Positions 59,375 through 63,541 of a stretch of DNA of 63,541 nucleotides are shown piece by piece; position 1 is the first letter of the stretch; the number at the start of each line of letters is the position of its first letter. Below the pieces are notes generated by a model. The model was not told the DNA's origin. It saw only the letters and a program-made list of their open reading frames with translations, and made no database searches. A program made the position numbers and the translations under genes. Origin of the DNA: Gemmatimonadota bacterium (lineage in GTDB: Bacteria > Latescibacterota > UBA2968 > UBA8231); the NCBI GenBank assembly GCA_018673255.1, contig JABHDC010000287.1, positions 1-63,541 of the forward strand. The letters are read 5' to 3'.

Positions 59375-60534
59375 GCCGTCATCGATCGAGCCATCTGCAG
59401 GGCGGCGAGGAAATTCTCCGGTGGTGTGCCAGGCAGCACGGCATCGGCCGTCGAATGGATGTGGGCACTGCCCCGGGTCGCTTCAACGCCGGATGCGGTG
59501 GCGGCCGTCACTTGCTCGATCGTGCCATCGCGAAGCAGCCCCAGGTCGAGATTGCCCTTGGAACAGGTCTCGGCCCGCAGCTGCGAGCGAGCGTCGGCCA
59601 GTTCGTTGTCGCCGGCTGGCGGCGGCGCCACCGTCTCCAGAACGTCTGCTTCCACGCTCGAGAGGTCGCCATTCTCGAAAAAGCGTGCCGTGCGACCACA
59701 GTTGTGGTACCAGAACAGGCCACCACGGTCGTGCGTCCAGCGTGCGTAGTCGCGCAGGCAGGGCACATCCATGGCTGCATACATATCTGGCGAGGTCATC
59801 TCCAGGCCCAGACCCGAGGCGCTCATGAAATCGAAGCCTTCCTGCAGGGCGATGTCGAAAATGAAGAGCGAAGCTTCATAGGTGGCGTCCATGCTGCGCC
59901 GATAGGTCGCTTCGAAGTCGTGCCAGTGCAGGAACCAGGTGGCCTGGCCGATCTGATGGGCCAGCCACCAGGGATTCACGTGGCCGATGACGATGACACC
60001 CTCATCACCTACCTGGCGGCGCCACTTGCGGAAGTGATCCCTGATCGCATCCTCCTGGTTCACCACTCCGGCGCAGGCGGCCTGCAGATAGTGATGGTCT
60101 GCCTCGCTCTGCACGGGGAAGCTGGCCTCCGTGCTCCCCATGGTCAGATCTCGTGGCAGGCGGCAGGTCCACGTGCCGGCGGAGGTTTCCAGTGTGTGCA
60201 GCTTCGTGTCCGCATCACTACCGGCTTCGTCCTGGACCCACGGGAAGATGAACTGCGTGCAGCCCACCATGAACATCGGCTCGTAGTCGACGGCGCGGGC
60301 CAGCTCGATCTCATCGGCGATGGGATCATCCGTGACTGGCAGGCTGAGGTGACGCAGTGTCGCGGCCAGAACATCCGGTTTGGGCAGGAAGGGCGACACG
60401 ACGGGCCGGTTTGATGCCGGGGCGCGTACGTAGTCGATGAATCGTGCCCGGGCGGATCCTGGCTTCGGGGGCTCGGCGCCGCCCGCGCCGCGATCCTGGG
60501 CGGTGCCCATGCGGGAAACGTGTGCTTCGTTCAT
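59371..60534 (-). CDS. URO-D family protein
   Basis: 387 residues. The N terminus is longer than in relatives and Gly/Ala-rich. 'ARARFIDYVRAPASNRPVVS' begins the fold. 'FDFMSASGLGLEMTSPDMYA' and 'GGLFWYHNCGRTARFFENGD' follow, where H-N-C-G retains the MtaA-type Cys. 'ADVLETVAPPPAGDNELADA' is the substrate loop. It overlaps the next URO-D gene by ATGA (60531-60534) and the SfsA gene by TTGA, forming a tight three-gene unit. Retention of H-x-C-G makes it a better methyltransferase candidate than the 17.7-19.9 kb pair. Confidence 0.85.
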   Translation of the reverse strand: MNEAHVSRMGTAQDRGAGGAEPPKPGSARARFIDYVRAPASNRPVVSPFLPKPDVLAATLRHLSLPVTDDPIADEIELARAVDYEPMFMVGCTQFIFPWVQDEAGSDADTKLHTLETSAGTWTCRLPRDLTMGSTEASFPVQSEADHHYLQAACAGVVNQEDAIRDHFRKWRRQVGDEGVIVIGHVNPWWLAHQIGQATWFLHWHDFEATYRRSMDATYEASLFIFDIALQEGFDFMSASGLGLEMTSPDMYAAMDVPCLRDYARWTHDRGGLFWYHNCGRTARFFENGDLSSVEADVLETVAPPPAGDNELADARSQLRAETCSKGNLDLGLLRDGTIEQVTAATASGVEATRGSAHIHSTADAVLPGTPPENFLAALQMARSMTA

Positions 60535-61604
60535 GTGTAAGATCCTAGTTGACGAGCCAATTCGACGATGCTGGCGAATTCCTCACGCGAGACACTCGAT
60601 GGCACGGAGTGATCGCTGGAAAAGATATAGCCACCCGACTCCTTCACCTGCGGCAGGACCCGTTCCATCTCGGCTCGGATGGCCTCGGGTTGATCCCACA
60701 ATACGGCATTGATGCCGCCGTGCAAGACCAGTTGGTCGCCCCATTGCCTTTTCAGGTCGACGACATCCATTCCGGCTTTGACCTCAAGTGGATTGAGGGC
60801 GTCGATGCCAATCTCGACGAGTTCAGGTACGAAGGGATTGATGTCGCCGCAGGAATGCAGGTGGGCACGGATACCACGCTCATGCGCCCAGTCGATGGCG
60901 CGCTTGTGGATCGGTTTGAGAAGGTCGCGATAGGTGGCCAGGGAGAAGAACTGGTTGTACTTGTAACCCATGTCATCCGGCCAGCGCACGACATCGATGT
61001 GAATGCCGGCCTCCAGCACCTGATCCATCAAGGCCAGACACACATCCAGTTCGTGCGTGAACATGTCGACGCACCACTGTGGGTCTTCGACGAGAGCCAT
61101 GAGGATGCGTTCGGTGCCGACGATCCACGAATGGGTGACATCGAATCCAAACCACAGATTCCCCTGGACCCACCAGCCCTCGGTCTGCCACCGCTTCGCG
61201 TCCCGTTCGAGACGCTCCCAGGGGATGCGATCCCGATCCGGCGTCATGCGCGCCTTCGCCGCCTCCCAGCTGTCACGGTCGACGATCGTGAAGTCCATGA
61301 ACTCGGGCGTCGAGGCGGCGTGTTTCCAATTCCTCAGCGTTGCGCCCCAGGCCGTGGTGTGGACGCGGTACTCATCCGTCTCTTCTACGGTGGTGACAGG
61401 ATACCGGGGTGAATTGTCGACGGAGACGTTGCCGACGCGATCCAGGTCGAAATAGTCGACGTAGGACACATCTGTCGGCATGCCTTCCCGTTGCCAGCGT
61501 TCGATCGTCGCGCCCCACGGGTCGTCGATGATGGGGACCCGATCGGCTTCGCGGTGATCGAAGGTGGCCGCAAAGCGTTCACGGCTGGTCATCCTGTGTG
61601 ACAT
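60531..61604 (-). CDS. URO-D family protein with MtaA-like His/Cys site
   Basis: 357 residues from ATG 61604 with GGAGAG 6 bases upstream; the in-frame ATG at 61655 adds unconserved residues. 'MTSRERFAATFDHREADRVP' is the family start, 'IRAHLHSCGDINPFVPELVE' has the H-x-x-C-G of zinc-dependent MtaA-type methyltransferases, and 'IDALNPLEVKAGMDVVDLKR' plus 'QLVLHGGINAVLWD' match the canonical barrel end. 'DDPWGATIERWQREGMPTDV' is also typical of this subgroup. It is the first gene of the URO-D - URO-D - SfsA unit. Confidence 0.88.
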   Translation of the reverse strand: MSHRMTSRERFAATFDHREADRVPIIDDPWGATIERWQREGMPTDVSYVDYFDLDRVGNVSVDNSPRYPVTTVEETDEYRVHTTAWGATLRNWKHAASTPEFMDFTIVDRDSWEAAKARMTPDRDRIPWERLERDAKRWQTEGWWVQGNLWFGFDVTHSWIVGTERILMALVEDPQWCVDMFTHELDVCLALMDQVLEAGIHIDVVRWPDDMGYKYNQFFSLATYRDLLKPIHKRAIDWAHERGIRAHLHSCGDINPFVPELVEIGIDALNPLEVKAGMDVVDLKRQWGDQLVLHGGINAVLWDQPEAIRAEMERVLPQVKESGGYIFSSDHSVPSSVSREEFASIVELARQLGSYT

Positions 61605-61697
61605 CAATCTCTCCTGTCTTACCCCAAATAGCCCAACTCGACCGCAACATGCCAACCCGGTGGGGTTTGGAAGCAGGTCACGATCGACTCCACTGCG

Positions 61698-62885
61698 CTA
61701 CGGCGCCGGCGGCTCAAAGACGTAGCGATCCACACCTGCATGCCATCGTTGATCTGCGTTACTGCCGATGCGGGTGATGTAGATCTCGAAGCGATCCGTT
61801 TCGATGTCTTCCAGGAGGCTGAAGTTCGACAGCTGCAGATACTTGGAGTCCTCCTCCCGGCGATCATCGACCAGCACGAGGGACGAGCGTCTCACGGCAA
61901 TGCGCTCCTCGTCGATCTCGGCCAGGTAGAGAGGATATCTAGGGCCATTCGCGTCCGGTGCCGCCTCGGTGATGTTGGCGCACCAGTACAGCCGGCCATT
62001 GCGCCGTGAACGCTGCAGTCGATGAATACTCGAGGGTGAGTAGAAACTGGTGCCATCATCCCAGGTCAGCTCCCTCACCGGCGCCAGCGTTCGGCCGCCA
62101 TCATCTGAGGTCGTCACCCACTTGTGGCCCGGCGTGACGTCGGTGCTGCTGCCGCGGCAGATGACGAGCAGTCGACCATCCTTACAGGCTGCGACATCCG
62201 GCTCCAGCAGACCGCGGCTGGACTGGAGGGACTGCAGGTGCACACAGTTCGACGGACCCCATGTGGCATCCTCTGGACGACGACGCATCAGGACGACACC
62301 GGCCTCGTGTTCATCGGGGCCGGCGGTCCTGTGGCAGACCAGGGGCAGGTAGACGGAGCCGTCGGGTGTGAAGGCGAATCCATTGCCGAAATAGGCCTGA
62401 TTGGCGGCCGCGAAGTCGGGTGCGAAGGGATCGTCCGGATTCCAGTCCGGGCCGTCCTCAAAGCGCAGGAAGATCTCGCGGGATGTGCCATCCGGATGGT
62501 GTTCGACGACGTAGCAGTGGTCGGTGAAGGGATGCTGATGATTTTCCCACACGAAGGTGAAGGGCTCCATGCCGGGCCAGAAACGTCGCATCCGAAGCTC
62601 ATACCGAATGCCGGTGACCGGATCCACGTCACAGCCACCCGGATAGGTCACCAGGCCGCCACCTGGCAGTCGTTGCACGACATCGGGTATACCCGTGGTG
62701 GGGCCGAAGTTGCGACCATTGTCGGTGGAGATGCGCCGTTCCCAGTCCACGTAGGTATCGGAGGCCGAACTCAGGCGCAGGACCTCCTCACGTGTGCCGT
62801 CCCGATCCATGTAATGCACGTTCATCCACTGCGCCGTATCTCCATCAGGCGCCGGCAGGTAGATCTCGCGTGGCAGGCCGCTCAT
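61698..62885 (-). CDS. sialidase/BNR-repeat-like beta-propeller protein
   Basis: 395 residues from ATG 62885 with AGAGG about 8 bases upstream. Sialidase-type elements are 'ERRISTDNGRNFGPTTGIPD', 'VLMRRRPEDATWGPSNCVH', 'LLEPDVAACKDGRLLVICRG' and 'KWVTTSDDGGRTLAPVRELT' (S-x-D-x-G-x-T Asp box). The arginine triad cannot be confirmed by eye. There is no signal peptide. It may be an exo-sialidase-like hydrolase or a carbohydrate-binding propeller. It lies 13 bp downstream of a related C-terminal fragment (62899-63541), so they may be a pair. A weak hairpin at 61652-61670 follows. Confidence 0.8.
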   Translation of the reverse strand: MSGLPREIYLPAPDGDTAQWMNVHYMDRDGTREEVLRLSSASDTYVDWERRISTDNGRNFGPTTGIPDVVQRLPGGGLVTYPGGCDVDPVTGIRYELRMRRFWPGMEPFTFVWENHQHPFTDHCYVVEHHPDGTSREIFLRFEDGPDWNPDDPFAPDFAAANQAYFGNGFAFTPDGSVYLPLVCHRTAGPDEHEAGVVLMRRRPEDATWGPSNCVHLQSLQSSRGLLEPDVAACKDGRLLVICRGSSTDVTPGHKWVTTSDDGGRTLAPVRELTWDDGTSFYSPSSIHRLQRSRRNGRLYWCANITEAAPDANGPRYPLYLAEIDEERIAVRRSSLVLVDDRREEDSKYLQLSNFSLLEDIETDRFEIYITRIGSNADQRWHAGVDRYVFEPPAP

Positions 62886-62898
62886 GACATTCACCTCT

Positions 62899-63541
62899 TC
62901 ATCCGAATCGCAGGCTGAACAGATCGGCATCTTCCAGCACGAATCGCAATCGCACCGTCCTGCCGGTGAGGCCAGACAGGTCGCTCGTCAGGTCTGATCC
63001 GGTCGTCCATCGTGCCGCCTGATCGATCTGATCGCCGAACTGGTGATCGGCCTCTTTGAGGCTGAATCCGGGGAGGGGCTGACCATCGCCATCCTGAATT
63101 TCCACGCGGACCGAACCCGCGGCGGAGGTGGCGTAGTTGAGATGCAGCTGGTCACCTTCAAAGGTCAGAGGTGGGGTCACCGCTTCGCCGCGGACATCGG
63201 CATTCAATGAGGCGAACCCCCAGGGGCGTACGTTGACGCGCCGGAGCCGATTGTCATTCCAGCCGTAGTGCTCACACACATACATCGACCATTCATCGCC
63301 GCCTGTGTCGATGATACCGACGGCCGTCGTCTGGTTGCGATGAGTCCAATTGCGTGGATCGCGTCCGGGGCGCAACCACGCCTGACGGAAGCGACGATCC
63401 CAGTGCACGCCATCGCGGCTGCTCATGAAGACTGCATCGGACAGTCCATCGCCCGGGTAGTCCATGTCCTGGGTCTCCAGCGTCCGATCGGGGAGGAATC
63501 GCATCGGGAAGGAGAGCAGCAGGTGTTCGGCGCCGGGGCAG
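62899..63541 (-). CDS. sialidase-like/glycosyl-hydrolase-like protein, N-terminal part outside window
   Basis: This is the C-terminal 213 codons of a leftward gene; the frame stays open to the right edge. The in-frame ATG at 63504 is internal, because codons upstream read 'GAEHLLLSFP' in the same style. 'GLSDAVFMSSRDGVHWDRRF' and 'WSMYVCEHYGWNDNRLRRVN' resemble BNR-type blades. 'NYATSAAGSVRVEIQDGDGQ', 'PLPGFSLKEADHQFGDQID' and 'RTVRLRFVLEDADLFSLRFG' form the C-terminal sandwich found in a large group of uncharacterised glycosyl-hydrolase-like proteins of marine bacteria. Confidence 0.75.
   Translation of the reverse strand, partial: CPGAEHLLLSFPMRFLPDRTLETQDMDYPGDGLSDAVFMSSRDGVHWDRRFRQAWLRPGRDPRNWTHRNQTTAVGIIDTGGDEWSMYVCEHYGWNDNRLRRVNVRPWGFASLNADVRGEAVTPPLTFEGDQLHLNYATSAAGSVRVEIQDGDGQPLPGFSLKEADHQFGDQIDQAARWTTGSDLTSDLSGLTGRTVRLRFVLEDADLFSLRFG

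Overview
The window is about 60% G+C bacterial DNA. It has short intergenic gaps, many genes joined by 4-bp start/stop overlaps (ATGA, GTGA, TTGA), and a gene content dominated by polysaccharide and small-molecule catabolism: two sulfatase-fold proteins, six uroporphyrinogen-decarboxylase-like (URO-D) proteins, a GH51 arabinofuranosidase, an L-arabonate-dehydratase-like IlvD/Edd protein, a glucuronoyl-esterase-like hydrolase, a phytanoyl-CoA-dioxygenase-like oxygenase, an M24 protein, an RraA-like protein, FG-GAP and sialidase-like beta-propellers. This mix is typical of marine or sponge-associated Latescibacterota or Poribacteria-type genomes. That assignment is an inference from gene content; no rRNA, tRNA or core marker gene is present.

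Layout. 1-5.7 kb: a PocR-domain sensor fragment, then a rightward run of PIG-L deacetylase, M24 protein, small membrane coiled-coil protein, Gfo/Idh oxidoreductase and a sulfatase-fold protein. 5.8-7.3 kb: a tiny gene encoding a duplicated motif converges, across a strong terminator, on an OmpA-type outer-membrane protein. 7.6-11.3 kb: desaturase, TrmO, an epimerase/uronate-dehydrogenase-like SDR and an enolase-superfamily dehydratase. 11.7-17.6 kb (leftward): a large FN3/NHL lipoprotein, an acetyltransferase-like membrane protein, a URO-D protein and an aldo/keto reductase. 17.7-21.8 kb: two URO-D proteins, an SGNH-like lipoprotein and a metallophosphoesterase. 21.9-27.2 kb: M42 peptidase, single-domain response regulator, RraA-like protein, CE15-like esterase and a canonical sulfatase. 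27.2-37.0 kb (leftward): an alpha/alpha-toroid protein, a URO-D protein, GH51, a 44-residue Lys/Cys protein, an FG-GAP protein, a Phd/PIN toxin-antitoxin pair and the IlvD/Edd dehydratase, with two clusters of palindromic repeats.

37.1-41.4 kb is clearly different: more AT-rich, with small rightward accessory genes (GNAT acetyltransferase, SUMF-domain protein, HicA/HicB) each followed by a 119-132-bp imperfect palindrome bounded by RYYYAAC-like and GTTRRRY-like core sites. These are integron attC sites. The region therefore reads as a cassette array without a visible integrase (CALIN-type). Its right end abuts a truncated, frameshifted PIN toxin gene. A 180-bp element with perfect 20-bp inverted ends lies just left of the array.

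41.4-63.5 kb returns to the host style: a REC-HDOD regulator, then a rightward run (SGNH hydrolase, toroid protein, isochorismatase-like hydrolase, PhyH oxygenase, an alpha/beta-hydrolase fused to an alkaline-ceramidase-like membrane domain, methyltransferase, lipoprotein), then a long leftward run (secreted multidomain glycosidase-like protein, SDR, a second small membrane coiled-coil protein, MFS transporter, a large unrecognised acidic protein, SfsA with a DUF123 extension, two URO-D proteins and two sialidase-like proteins, the last cut by the right edge).

Taken together, the host genes look like modules for removing sulfate, ester and glycosyl groups from algal or sponge-type glycans and feeding uronate and arabinose products into oxidative (dehydratase) pathways. 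The URO-D expansion may reflect corrinoid- or thiol-linked methyl transfer, but no partner corrinoid protein is visible here.
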